A stretch of DNA of 64,000 bases, from positions 248,001 through 312,000 of the forward strand of contig NZ_JAHMHW010000001.1 in NCBI RefSeq assembly GCF_020169515.1, written 5' to 3'. Shown one piece after another: positions 52,512 through 61,000 of this stretch. The translations under genes were made by a program, and so were the position numbers. Source of the DNA: Paenibacillus vietnamensis (GTDB taxonomy: Bacteria > Bacillota > Bacilli > Paenibacillales > Paenibacillaceae). Positions within the stretch are counted from its first letter, which is position 1. The number at the start of each line of letters is the position of its first letter. Under the pieces are notes generated by a model. It had not been told where the DNA came from. It made no database searches and worked only from the letters and a program-made list of their open reading frames with translations.

Positions 52512-53340
52512 CCATCCGCTTTCTAAGCTTCGATTCCGTGGCGGTATCGGGAGCCGGCGTATAGATGCTGCAGCGCAAATCGCTTTCGCCTTGAACCTGC
52601 AGCGAGGTCAAATGAAACAGCATTTTGCCGGCTTTGGCATGCCGGAATTCCAGCAGCACGTCGGGGGCGGTGCTGACCTGGCTTTGCTCCCACAGCCGCC
52701 GGAATTCCGGATGACGCGCTTTCATTTCTCCGATAAACCCTTCATACCAGTCATCCTGCGCATATTGACCGTAATAGGCCCTGAAGATAGCGAGAAAGCC
52801 TCCTGCAAATTGCTCCCAATTGACAGACAATCTCCGAAACTCCTTGCGCTCGAACAATAGCTCGATAATGTTCCGCTGCTCCGCCGGAATGCGCTCAAAG
52901 TCCATAAACACAAGAGACGCCGCATCGTTCCAGCCCACGATCCGGCATCGGCGGTCGGAAATGATACAGGGGCAAAATCGCAGCTCTTGTACGATTTTTT
53001 GGAGAGAGGGCGTCATCTCCGCGCTGAAATCCTTTAGGGGAGCCGCTGCCGGTCCGCTTTCCTTGGCAAGGGAATGAATGTACTTGCGCTCGTCCTCGTT
53101 AAGCCGAAGAGCCGCCGCTACGCAATCCAGCACGGAGGCGGAAACGGAAATGTCGCGCCCCTGCTCAAGCCACGTGTACCAGGTCGGGCTGACTCCCGCC
53201 AGCTGGGCAACCTCCTCTCTGCGCAAGCCGGGCGTCCTCCTGCGGCTTCCGGCCGTAAAACCGGCGGAGACAGGATCGATCTCAGCCCGTTTGGACCTCA
53301 GAAACTCCGACAGCGCCTTCAAACGTGCATCTCGCTTCAT
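52495..53340 (-). CDS. XRE-family regulator with MmyB-like ligand domain
   Basis: A 281-residue regulator. Residues 5-75 form an XRE helix-turn-helix (RRRTPGLRREEVAQLAGVSPTWYTWLEQGRD). The C-terminal domain (IISDRRCRIVGWNDAASLVF, WEQFAGGFLAIFRAYYGQYAQ) is the MmyB-like domain, which in homologues binds fatty-acid-like ligands. It is divergent from the FabF gene, with which it shares overlapping -10 boxes, so control of a fatty-acid-related gene by a lipid-sensing regulator is plausible. ATG 53340 follows GGAGG by nine bases. Confidence 0.88.
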   Translation of the reverse strand: MKRDARLKALSEFLRSKRAEIDPVSAGFTAGSRRRTPGLRREEVAQLAGVSPTWYTWLEQGRDISVSASVLDCVAAALRLNEDERKYIHSLAKESGPAAAPLKDFSAEMTPSLQKIVQELRFCPCIISDRRCRIVGWNDAASLVFMDFERIPAEQRNIIELLFERKEFRRLSVNWEQFAGGFLAIFRAYYGQYAQDDWYEGFIGEMKARHPEFRRLWEQSQVSTAPDVLLEFRHAKAGKMLFHLTSLQVQGESDLRCSIYTPAPDTATESKLRKRMEKNGE

Positions 53341-53379
53341 CCGCAAACGCCTCCGTTCCGTTCGATTAAACTGGTAGTC

Positions 53380-53392
53380 ATTATACTATAAT
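53380..53392. promoter_or_regulatory. Back-to-back overlapping -10 boxes of divergent promoters
   Basis: ATTATACTATAAT is a perfect 13-base palindrome with TATAAT on each strand (plus 53387-53392, minus 53380-53385). The plus box would serve fabF and the minus box the XRE gene. The two polymerases could not bind at once. Confidence 0.5.
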
Positions 53393-53467
53393 AAACGACA
53401 ACTTGTAATAGGATAACACCTGTGACAAACTCTAATCATCCTAGCAGACAAAAAAGGAGAGCTTACG

Positions 53468-54703
53468 ATGGAGAGGGTTGTTATTACGGGGATGGGTGTC
53501 ATCTCGCCTTTGGGCAACGAGGTAGAGACGTTCTGGAAACGGCTGTCGGACGGGCAGTCGGGCATTACGCCCATAGATCGTTTCGATACGGCGCAGCATA
53601 AAACAAAAATCGCCGGACTTGTCCGGGAATTTGATTCGGAGGCGCTGTTCGGGCGCAAGGAAGCGAGGCGTATGGACCTCTTCACCCAATATGCGCTCGC
53701 AGCCGCCATGCAGGCGGTCCGCCATTCGGGGTTACAGCCGGACCGGATGGACCCCGAACGACTGGGAGTTTATGTCGGCTCCGGCATCGGCGGGATCCAG
53801 ACGCTGATGGAGCAGGCGTCAGTCCTGCAAGAAAAAGGCCCTTCACGCGTAAGTCCGACGCTGGTGCCGATGATGATCTCGAATATGGCGGCTGCGACGA
53901 TCAGCATTCATTTCGGGGCGCAGGGACCGACGATGTCTCCGGTAACGGCTTGTTCCATCGGCAACACGTCGATCGGCGAGGCATGGAGATTGATCCGCTC
54001 GGGCGGAGCGGACGCCGTTATAGCGGGCGGGGCGGAGGCTGCGGTTACCGGCATCTCGCTGGCAAGCTTCGGCAACGCGACCTCCATATCGGCGCGCAAT
54101 GCGGAGCCGGAGAGGGCGAGCCGGCCGTTCGATGCCGGACGAGACGGATTTGTGATGGCCGAAGGCGCGGGCATTGTCGTCATGGAAGCTTTATCTCATG
54201 CACTGCGCCGGGGCGCGCCTATTCACGCCGAGGTGATCGGCTATGGCGCCAGCTCGGACGCTTATCATATGGTAGCGACGCATCCAGAGGGAAAGGGCGC
54301 TTACCTGGCGATGCGGCAGGCATTGCGCGAAGCGAACCTTGCGCCCGCCGACATCGACGTGATCAGCGCTCATGCGACCGGCACGGAAATCGGGGACCGG
54401 TCGGAAACGGCCGCGATCAAGAGGCTGTTCGGCGAGCAGGCCTACCGGGTTCCGGTTACGGCAAACAAGTCGATGACCGGGCATATGCTCGGCGCGGCCG
54501 GAGGCGCGGAGGCGATCGCACTGGTCAAGAGCCTCCAGGAGGGGCTGATCCCTCCGACCATTAACCAGGAAGAGCGCGATCCCGAATGCGATCTCGACTA
54601 TGTCCCGAATGCCGCACGCGAGGCGAAGCTGGAAATCGGCATGTCCAACTCGTTTGGCTTCGGCGGCCATAACGCGGTCATCCTGTTAAAAAAATTCCGC
54701 TGA
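53468..54703 (+). CDS. fabF: Beta-ketoacyl-ACP synthase II
   Basis: A 411-residue condensing enzyme that extends acyl-ACP with malonyl-ACP in fatty acid synthesis. The catalytic triad is C162 (TACSIG), H302 (SAHATGT) and H339 (NKSMTGHM). Starts VVITGMGVISPLGNEVE and ends GFGGHNAVI as in all FabF. AAAGGAGAG precedes ATG 53468. It stands alone, outside a fab cluster, and faces a divergent MmyB-type regulator, so it may be a second, regulated copy rather than the main housekeeping one. Confidence 0.94.
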   Translation: MERVVITGMGVISPLGNEVETFWKRLSDGQSGITPIDRFDTAQHKTKIAGLVREFDSEALFGRKEARRMDLFTQYALAAAMQAVRHSGLQPDRMDPERLGVYVGSGIGGIQTLMEQASVLQEKGPSRVSPTLVPMMISNMAAATISIHFGAQGPTMSPVTACSIGNTSIGEAWRLIRSGGADAVIAGGAEAAVTGISLASFGNATSISARNAEPERASRPFDAGRDGFVMAEGAGIVVMEALSHALRRGAPIHAEVIGYGASSDAYHMVATHPEGKGAYLAMRQALREANLAPADIDVISAHATGTEIGDRSETAAIKRLFGEQAYRVPVTANKSMTGHMLGAAGGAEAIALVKSLQEGLIPPTINQEERDPECDLDYVPNAAREAKLEIGMSNSFGFGGHNAVILLKKFR

Positions 54704-54799
54704 CCCCGAATTTTTCGGCGCAGCTTGTCGCGTACATGCTGTTTCTATCCATCCGGCCCCGGGTACTACAGTGATAAAGACCGGAAACGGGGCGATGGA

Positions 54800-55912
54800 A
54801 TGACGAATATCCGAAAAGACCGGAAGGGCCGCAGAGGGAGCTTGTCCACCTTCATCAAATGGTGCTTCGCCATCATATTGGTGCTGATCATCTTGTACCT
54901 GTGCAGGCAGGTCGATTATATTTTCAGGCCGCTGCTGTCGTTGTTCAGCCTCATTATCGTACCGCTGATGCTTGCCGGGTTTTTGTATTATTTGCTGCGT
55001 CCGGTCGTCGATTGGCTGGAGGAGCACAAGCTGCACCGGACGCTGGCCATCGTGCTGCTTTATGTGGCATTCGCGGCTATCGCAGCCGTCTTCAGCATCG
55101 GGATCTGGCCGTCGCTGCGGAATCAGGTCATGAATTTGGCGGAAAACGCCCCCGACCTGTTTGAGACGTTAAGTCAGCAGGTAATGGAGCTGGAGCAGAA
55201 GGGATTTCTGTCTTCGTTTCTCCCTGAGGATGTGAATCCGCTAACCAAGCTGACGGATTATTTGAACAGGGGCTTTTCCGTGCTGTCCGAGTACGTGTCA
55301 GGATTATTTACGTTTTTCTCGAATTTTGCAATCGCGATGGTGACCTTTCCGATCTTGCTGTTTTATATGCTGAAGGAAGGCGGGAAATTTGGGGATAATA
55401 TTGTTGCATTTACCCCAAAACGGTTCAGGAGCGATGCGAGGGAAGTGCTGATCGATATCGACCATGCGATCGGCAGCTTTATCGTGGGACGGGTCGTCGT
55501 CAATCTGGCGCTCGGGGTGCTGATGTACGTCGGATTTGTTCTGATCGACCTGCCGTATGCGCTGCTTTTGACGGCAGTAGCCGTCGTACTGAACTTTATT
55601 CCTTTTATCGGGGCGTTTCTGTCGTCGGTTCCCGTCGTCATTATCGCATTTATCGAATCTCCGTCCATGGCGCTCTGGTCGGTCGTCATCATTACCGCGG
55701 CCCAGCAGATTCAGGACAATCTGATTGCGCCGTATGTGTTCGGGAAGCAGCTGGATATCCATCCGTTCACGACGATCGTCCTGGTGCTGGTCGGCGGAGA
55801 TATGGCTGGAATTCTTGGCATCCTGCTTATTATTCCCGTCTACATGACGATCAAGATCGTCTGGCTTAAGCTTTACGAGCTGTTTTTCAGGGAACATTGG
55901 GAAAATGCTTAA
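54800..55912 (+). CDS. AI-2E transporter family membrane protein
   Basis: A 370-residue polytopic membrane protein of the PerM/YtvI/TqsA (AI-2E exporter) superfamily. Two hydrophobic hairpins at the start (FAIILVLIILYL, LFSLIIVPLMLAGFLYYLL) are followed by a soluble segment and four to five segments at the end. The family signature includes NFIPFIGAFLSSVPVVIIAF and QQIQDNLIAPYVFGKQLDIHP. Members export small molecules or ions; the substrate is not predictable. ATG 54800 is the first in-frame start giving the basic MTNIRKDRKGRR N-terminus, although the ribosome site is poor. Confidence 0.88.
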   Translation: MTNIRKDRKGRRGSLSTFIKWCFAIILVLIILYLCRQVDYIFRPLLSLFSLIIVPLMLAGFLYYLLRPVVDWLEEHKLHRTLAIVLLYVAFAAIAAVFSIGIWPSLRNQVMNLAENAPDLFETLSQQVMELEQKGFLSSFLPEDVNPLTKLTDYLNRGFSVLSEYVSGLFTFFSNFAIAMVTFPILLFYMLKEGGKFGDNIVAFTPKRFRSDAREVLIDIDHAIGSFIVGRVVVNLALGVLMYVGFVLIDLPYALLLTAVAVVLNFIPFIGAFLSSVPVVIIAFIESPSMALWSVVIITAAQQIQDNLIAPYVFGKQLDIHPFTTIVLVLVGGDMAGILGILLIIPVYMTIKIVWLKLYELFFREHWENA

Positions 55913-55937
55913 TAGGGGTGTGCAAAACGCCCTCTTT

Positions 55938-55946
55938 TGGTATAAT
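55938..55946 (+). promoter_or_regulatory. Extended -10 element before the HemD-like gene
   Basis: TGG-TATAAT ends at 55946 (TATAAT at 55941-55946), 57 bases before the start codon. No good -35 is seen. Confidence 0.4.
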
Positions 55947-56002
55947 GATGTCACATTATATTACACAAGCTTAGATAATAACGGAAAGTACGGTGGCATA
56001 CG

Positions 56003-56827
56003 ATGGGAATCCCGGCCTTGAAGGATAAAAGGATCGTAATCGCGGGCTCGCGAAAAACGGATGAAATGTCTTTAATCGTGGAGAAACAAGGCGGAGAACC
56101 CCTGATCCGGTCCTTGCAAGGACTGACGATGTTTGATGAAGAGTCGCTTGAGGAGCCATTGCGGCGGCTGGCCGAGCAAGGAGCCGATTGGATCATATTG
56201 ACGACGGGCATGGGCTCGGACAGCCTGGTAAATGCGGCTGAGAAGCTGGGCATCAAGGATGAGGTGCTTAAGGCATTGGCGGGTGCTCAAATTGCGACAA
56301 GAGGGTACAAGACGTCCGCTTTCATCAAGCGGATGGGGCTGCAGGCCGCCGTCAGCGACGATGACGGAACGATGAACGGGCTGATCGAGAATCTGTCTTC
56401 GCTCGACTTCGAAGGGAAGCGGGTATGGATTCAGCTTCACGGCGAGCCGGCACCGGAGCTGGAGCGTTTTCTGAAGGAAAAAGGGGCTGCTCACGTGGAG
56501 CCGGTTTTGCCTTACCGGCATGTGCCTCCCGAAGAAAGCACCCTCCGCAAATTCATCGACGAGCTGCAGACTGCAGCCGTAGACGCGGTTTGTTTCACGA
56601 CGGCCGTGCAAGTGCTCTATTTGTTCAGGCGTGCGAAGGAAACGGGCCAGGAGAAGATGCTGCTGCAAGCGTTCGAAGGACCCGTGCTCGCTGGAGCGGT
56701 AGGTAAAGTAACGGCACAGGCGCTGCAGGATTGCGGAGTGAAGCGGATCATCGTTCCGGAGCTGGAGCGCATGGGGGCGTTGATCATTGAGCTTGGACGT
56801 TATTATGAAAGCGAGCCGACGGAATAA
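56003..56827 (+). CDS. Uroporphyrinogen-III synthase-like (HemD-domain) protein
   Basis: A 274-residue protein with the two-lobed HemD fold (LKDKRIVIAGSRKTDEMSLIV, DWIILTTGMGSDSL, GKRVWIQLHGEPAPELERFL, AVCFTTAVQVLYLFRRA, VLAGAVGKVTAQAL). HemD closes hydroxymethylbilane to uroporphyrinogen III in haem and sirohaem synthesis. No other tetrapyrrole gene is nearby, so it may be a paralogue with a different role. It has its own promoter and terminator. Confidence 0.82.
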   Translation: MGIPALKDKRIVIAGSRKTDEMSLIVEKQGGEPLIRSLQGLTMFDEESLEEPLRRLAEQGADWIILTTGMGSDSLVNAAEKLGIKDEVLKALAGAQIATRGYKTSAFIKRMGLQAAVSDDDGTMNGLIENLSSLDFEGKRVWIQLHGEPAPELERFLKEKGAAHVEPVLPYRHVPPEESTLRKFIDELQTAAVDAVCFTTAVQVLYLFRRAKETGQEKMLLQAFEGPVLAGAVGKVTAQALQDCGVKRIIVPELERMGALIIELGRYYESEPTE

Positions 56828-56836
56828 TCGGCTTTG

Positions 56837-56880
56837 GGCTGTGCCCGCGGGTTGAATCGACCTGCGGACACAGCCTTTTT
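56837..56880 (+). terminator. Terminator after the HemD-like gene
   Basis: GGCTGTG-CCGC-GGT (56837-56852) pairs with ACC-GCGG-CACAGCC (56860-56875), followed by TTTTT. It overlaps the end of the convergent DUF3298 gene. Confidence 0.85.
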
Positions 56881-57715
56881 ACTTCCGCCATATCGGCGAT
56901 TGCGGATCGGCCAGCTCCCCCAGCACGGCTTCCGGAAGGTCGAGTTCGTAAAAGCCGATGGCGTATATGGCATCCCGGAACAAAGTCAGCGCCTTTCCGT
57001 CTTCCGTTTCCCGGACCCAGAACTGCACCGAATCCGGTTCGCTCATAAATGAGCCTGGTTCGTGGAGAGTTTCCCCGGTCCCTTCGGGCCTGAGCCGGCC
57101 TTTCGCGATCTGCTCCCGTACAATCCGGCTTAGCTTCTCCTCCGTATCCGGTCCGGCGCGCAGCGCATCCTTCACGCGCAGCCGCTCGCCCGTGCGCAGA
57201 TCAAAAACGAAAGCAGCGCGTTTCTTAATCGGATGCGCCTGCGGCATCATGCTGAAGAAGCCGTCCGACACGATGCTGACGATATGCGGATTCAAGTAAG
57301 TTACTTGATACCGGTTGACTATCGTCCCGTAGAAAAAGGTTTCGTCCTCCGCGCCGTAAAGCTCCGCCCACCGGTCTTTGTCCGCCTGCCTCTCCGTCAA
57401 ATTTTGCTCTACGGCAGCCAAAGCCTCGGCAAGCTCTTCCTTAGCGTGAGCCTGAAGGGCGGAGTTGATTTTGGCTTGCGCATCCCGATTTTGCAATCCG
57501 TCCAGCTGAACAAGGACGGAGTCCTCCGAATAGCTGACACGTTTATCGGGAGAACGGAGCGGGACGGCATGGGCGACAGCCAGTCCGGCAGTTTGGCTGA
57601 GCGATGCGCGGCCGGCCGGCGCAGCACCCGCTGCATACGCTTCGCACCGCAAACCTGCGGGATATCCCGCAGCCGCCAGGCTGATAACGATAAATAACAA
57701 TAACATTCTCATCAT
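56879..57715 (-). CDS. Secreted DUF3298/DUF4163-domain protein (RsiV-like extracellular domain)
   Basis: A 278-residue protein. The signal peptide (MMRMLLLFIVISLAAAG) leads into a linker and then a DUF4163-type region (QNRDAQAKINSALQAHAKEEL) and a DUF3298 region (YLNPHIVSIVSDGFFSMMPQAHPIK, FDLRTGERLRVKDAL, YELDLPEAVLGELA). These domains form the lysozyme-binding part of anti-sigma factor RsiV, but here there is no cytoplasmic anti-sigma part or sigma factor gene. The role is unknown, perhaps wall or lysozyme interaction. The start at 57715 follows GGAGGAACGA. Confidence 0.8.
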   Translation of the reverse strand: MMRMLLLFIVISLAAAGYPAGLRCEAYAAGAAPAGRASLSQTAGLAVAHAVPLRSPDKRVSYSEDSVLVQLDGLQNRDAQAKINSALQAHAKEELAEALAAVEQNLTERQADKDRWAELYGAEDETFFYGTIVNRYQVTYLNPHIVSIVSDGFFSMMPQAHPIKKRAAFVFDLRTGERLRVKDALRAGPDTEEKLSRIVREQIAKGRLRPEGTGETLHEPGSFMSEPDSVQFWVRETEDGKALTLFRDAIYAIGFYELDLPEAVLGELADPQSPIWRK

Positions 57716-57826
57716 TCGTTCCTCCGCGGCTTCGGCGATTTTTCTCCATCGGACAATTTCCGCGTTGTCCCCGGGCACATACAATAGGGTAAATAGCCCA
57801 ATCGGTGCCGGAAGGGGAGCAGCGCT

Positions 57827-57913
57827 GTGAATAAGCGGACTTTAATGATCATATCGCTAGTCATTTACATCTTGCTTGCCGTATTATTCGTTATTTTATC
57901 GGTTTTTGATTGA
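57827..57913 (+). CDS. 28-residue predicted single-span membrane peptide
   Basis: GTG 57827 opens a 28-codon frame encoding MNKRTLMIISLVIYILLAVL followed by FVILSVFD. That is a basic start and one 20-residue hydrophobic span. GGAAGGGGAGC lies about eight bases upstream and a strong terminator follows the stop within 30 bases. It is divergent from the DUF3298 gene. The layout is that of a genuine small membrane protein; function unknown. Confidence 0.55.
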   Translation: MNKRTLMIISLVIYILLAVLFVILSVFD

Positions 57914-57935
57914 ACACATACGCATGAGCATGAGA

Positions 57936-57981
57936 AAAGGAAGCAGCCGCACTTCAATTTGTGCAGGTCTGCTTCCTTTTT
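57936..57981. terminator. Bidirectional terminator after the small membrane peptide
   Basis: GGAAGCAG-CGCAC (57939-57951) pairs with GTGC-CTGCTTCC (57961-57976), with T runs on both strands. The AraC-type gene on the minus strand stops within it. Confidence 0.85.
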
Positions 57982-58876
57982 AACGGGCGGCCGCATCCTC
58001 TGGGGATTGCTGCAGCTTCATCTTCCGGTAGTCCTTCGGAACGACGCCCTTTGTCTCGCGAAAAATTCGAGAAAAGGTTTTGTACGAGCCGTAGCCGACC
58101 TCCAGCGCAATATCGGCGACGCTCATATCCGTCGATACGAGCAGGCTGCAGGCATGCCGAAGGCGAAGATCGTTCAGAAAATGAACGAAGGTTTGGCCGG
58201 TGGTCTGCTTGATCACCTCACTGATGCGCGAGACGCTGAGCGAGAAGCGGGAGGCCAGATCGGATAGCGCAAGCTCTTCCTGGTAGTTCCGGTGGATGTA
58301 GTGGATGATCGGCCACACGGCCGCGCTTGCCTTCGGATTTGCCGCATGTTGCGTATGCTCGGGGGCGGGAGCATGCTTCCTCCGGTAACGGTCAAAGCAG
58401 GCCAATATTTCCTTCAGCCTGATCTTAAGCATCGTACGCCGCCAAGGCTCTTGCCCTATATATTCGTGATACATATCTTTAATTAAAAAATTCATTCTAT
58501 CTTTGTCCGCCCCGCTCATATGGACGAACGGCGGCAGGGCATTTTGGCCGATCAAGTCCATCAGTCCTTCTTCCTGCCCGGACTCCATCAGCAGGTCCAT
58601 GCTGAACATACAGTTGTATAAGACGAGCGTGCTGCCGGGCTCTGTGAACAGCTCATGCACCTGGTACGGCAGCACGAAGGTGAAGGTGCCCGGAACCATC
58701 GGATGATTGACATTGTTAATCGATTCGGAGCCGATTCCGTCCACGACGAAGGAAAACTCCAAAAAATCGTGGCGGTGCGGACGGAAGCCGTGGTACAGCC
58801 GGTTTAAGCTAATATGAAGAGGAGAAGACGTATTCATGTTTGGATACGTTTTCAAGTAGTCGGGAATATAGGTCAT
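57980..58876 (-). CDS. AraC-family regulator
   Basis: A 298-residue one-component regulator. The N-terminal cupin-like sensor contains NRLYHGFRPHRHDFLEFSFV and VPGTFTFVLPYQVHEL. The double helix-turn-helix is at about residues 200-295 (LALSDLASRFSLSVSRISEVI, IALEVGYGSYKTFSRIFRETKGVVPKDYR). I prefer ATG 58876 (MTYIPDYLKTYPN) with GGAGG upstream; GTG 58927 in the same frame is possible. It is divergent from the Gfo/Idh gene, its probable target. Confidence 0.9.
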   Translation of the reverse strand: MTYIPDYLKTYPNMNTSSPLHISLNRLYHGFRPHRHDFLEFSFVVDGIGSESINNVNHPMVPGTFTFVLPYQVHELFTEPGSTLVLYNCMFSMDLLMESGQEEGLMDLIGQNALPPFVHMSGADKDRMNFLIKDMYHEYIGQEPWRRTMLKIRLKEILACFDRYRRKHAPAPEHTQHAANPKASAAVWPIIHYIHRNYQEELALSDLASRFSLSVSRISEVIKQTTGQTFVHFLNDLRLRHACSLLVSTDMSVADIALEVGYGSYKTFSRIFRETKGVVPKDYRKMKLQQSPEDAAAR

Positions 58877-59004
58877 GTAATAATCGATTCCTCCGAAAAA
58901 CTGAGACTTTTTCCGAAAAACAAGCACGATTTCTTGTCCCGTTTATTTTAACATAAATATCGGGATCGGGCTTATGGAAAGCACACAGCCAAGGAGGAAT
59001 GACA

Positions 59005-60084
59005 TTGACAGCACCAAATAAAATCAGAATCGGCATTATCGGAGCCGGCAATATCGGCGGCGTTCACGCCAGCCAATTTTCCCTTTTGAAGGACCAATGC
59101 GAAATTACAGCGATAACAGACACATATTTGCCGGTTGCGGAAGAGCGCGCCAAGCAGTACGATATTCCGCACGTGACAGCGTCGCCGGAGGAGCTGATTC
59201 AGCGTTCCGATGTGGATGCCGTCGTGATCGGGGTGCCGAACCAGCACCACGCGCCGCTGGCGATACAGGCGATCGAAGCGGGCAAGCACGTGCTGCTTGA
59301 GAAGCCGATGGGCATTAACGGAGATGCGGCCAGACAAATTTATAGAGCTAGCCGGGCATCGGACCGCGTGGTGATGGTGGCCCATCAGATGCGCTGGGAA
59401 TCGGTTCCGATGCAAATCAAGGAGCAGATCGACCGCGGCGAGCTGGGCAAAATCTATACGGCCAAAACAGGCTGGTTCCGCCGCAAAGGCATACCGGGCT
59501 GGGGAACCTGGTTTACCCGCATGGACCAGTCGGGCGGCGGCCCTCTGATCGATATCGGCGTCCACATGCTGGATTTGGCTCTTTATTTGATGGGCAATCC
59601 GAAGCCGGTATCGGTATACGGCGCGACCTATGCGGAGTTCGGGCCAAAACGCAAAGGGATCGGCACTTGGGGCAAGCCGGACTGGAACGGCGAATACGAC
59701 GTCGAGGATTTGGCAACCGCGCTTATTAAAATGGAGGACGGCAGCACGCTGTCGCTTGAAGTGAGCTGGGCGGTCCATATGGATACGGACAATACGCCGT
59801 TCATCCATGTGATGGGCTCCGAAGGCGGCGCAAGCTACCGCGGCGCCAAGGGCAAACTGCTGACAGAGAAATTCGACCAGCCGATCGAAACCGAGCTTGT
59901 GAAGCCGGAGCATGACGAAAGCGAGCGTACGCGCCTCAGCCGTCATTTCCTCGAGTGTATCCGTGAAGGAAAACAGCCGCTTACGTCGGCTCTTACGGGA
60001 CTTACGAACAATCTGGTACTGGATGCGATTTACGAGTCTTCCCGTACCGGCAGCGAAGTGAAGCTGGATTGGAATCTCAATTAA
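59005..60084 (+). CDS. Gfo/Idh/MocA-family sugar dehydrogenase
   Basis: A 359-residue NAD(P)-dependent oxidoreductase. The Rossmann motif GIIGAGNIGG is at about residues 10-19 and the catalytic-lysine motif VLLEKPMG at about 94-101. The substrate-domain motifs GGGPLIDIGVHMLDLALYLMG follow. It oxidises or reduces a sugar or inositol derivative, unspecified. TTG 59005 is preferred since AAGGAGG lies eight bases upstream; ATG 58999 would leave only two. It is transcribed with the isomerase/epimerase gene that starts 28 bases downstream. Confidence 0.92.
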   Translation: MTAPNKIRIGIIGAGNIGGVHASQFSLLKDQCEITAITDTYLPVAEERAKQYDIPHVTASPEELIQRSDVDAVVIGVPNQHHAPLAIQAIEAGKHVLLEKPMGINGDAARQIYRASRASDRVVMVAHQMRWESVPMQIKEQIDRGELGKIYTAKTGWFRRKGIPGWGTWFTRMDQSGGGPLIDIGVHMLDLALYLMGNPKPVSVYGATYAEFGPKRKGIGTWGKPDWNGEYDVEDLATALIKMEDGSTLSLEVSWAVHMDTDNTPFIHVMGSEGGASYRGAKGKLLTEKFDQPIETELVKPEHDESERTRLSRHFLECIREGKQPLTSALTGLTNNLVLDAIYESSRTGSEVKLDWNLN

Positions 60085-60111
60085 GACGAAACCATAGAAG
60101 AGGTGAAGGTT

Positions 60112-60948
60112 ATGCTAAGAGGGTTGACAGGTGCAGGCTTGGGTCGGCTCGAAAGCGATGAGCAGCTGATCAAGCTGGCTTCGGAGCACGGCTTTCAAGC
60201 CGTCGATCTGGACGCAGCCGGACTTATTGAACGCCATGGAGTCGAGGGGGCCCGCGAACTGCTGGACAGTCATCGCGTGGTGATCGGTTCGATCGGCCTG
60301 CCGGTAGAATGGAGAACGACAGAGGAAGCGTTCCTGGAAGGCCTGGAGCGACTGGTTCCCGCCGCGGCAGCAGCTGCGGCGCTTGGCTGCACGAGCTGCT
60401 GCACGTACATTTTGCCTTCGACGGATTTGAAGGCCGCGCATTTCATGGCGCTTGCGACACGCAGGCTCCGTACTTGCGCGCAAATATTGAGCGCCTACGG
60501 CATCCGGCTCGGTTTGGAGTTTGTAGGTCCGCATCATCTGCGCACACGCTGGGCGAACCCGTTCATCTGGACGCTCGAAGAAACGCTCGATTGGATCGGA
60601 GCAATCGGCGAAAGCAACGTCGGACTGCTGTTCGACGCCTATCACTGGTACACGAACGGGCTAACGGTCGCCGATATCGAGGCGCTTAGCGCGGAGCAGA
60701 TCGTACACGTTCACATTAACGATGCGCCGGACGTGCCGGTTGAGCAGGCGCTTGACAACGGCCGCATATATCCGGGCGAAGGCGTCATCGACTTGGCAGG
60801 TTTCCTGCGCGGGCTGAACAACATCGGTTACAAGGGCGCCGTATCTCAAGAAATTTTGACGGCGGAGCCGCCGAACCAATCGCCGGAGGAGCTGGCGCTT
60901 CGCTCGAAAGCGGGCTTTGACAAGGTGTTTGGCGCGGCCGGTTTGTAG
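60112..60948 (+). CDS. Sugar phosphate isomerase/epimerase-type TIM barrel protein
   Basis: A 278-residue xylose isomerase-like TIM-barrel protein (GFQAVDLDAAGLIERHG, IRLGLEFVGPHHLRTRW, NVGLLFDAYHWYTNGL, IVHVHINDAPDVPVEQALDN, GEGVIDLAGFLRGLNNIGYKGAVSQEIL). Metal ligands are likely E in LEFVG, D in LFDAYHW, H in HVHIND and E in SQEIL. ATG 60112 follows GAAGAGG by nine bases. With the preceding dehydrogenase it likely handles one sugar derivative; the pair often acts in inositol or keto-sugar conversion. Confidence 0.9.
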   Translation: MLRGLTGAGLGRLESDEQLIKLASEHGFQAVDLDAAGLIERHGVEGARELLDSHRVVIGSIGLPVEWRTTEEAFLEGLERLVPAAAAAAALGCTSCCTYILPSTDLKAAHFMALATRRLRTCAQILSAYGIRLGLEFVGPHHLRTRWANPFIWTLEETLDWIGAIGESNVGLLFDAYHWYTNGLTVADIEALSAEQIVHVHINDAPDVPVEQALDNGRIYPGEGVIDLAGFLRGLNNIGYKGAVSQEILTAEPPNQSPEELALRSKAGFDKVFGAAGL

Positions 60949-60969
60949 CGGAAAACAAACTATATAATG

Positions 60970-61000
60970 AAAACGCGAATCTATCGGATTCGCGTTTTTT
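60970..61000 (+). terminator. Terminator after the dehydrogenase/isomerase pair
   Basis: AAAACGCGAATC (60970-60981) pairs perfectly with GATTCGCG (60987-60994) and the T run that follows. Confidence 0.92.
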
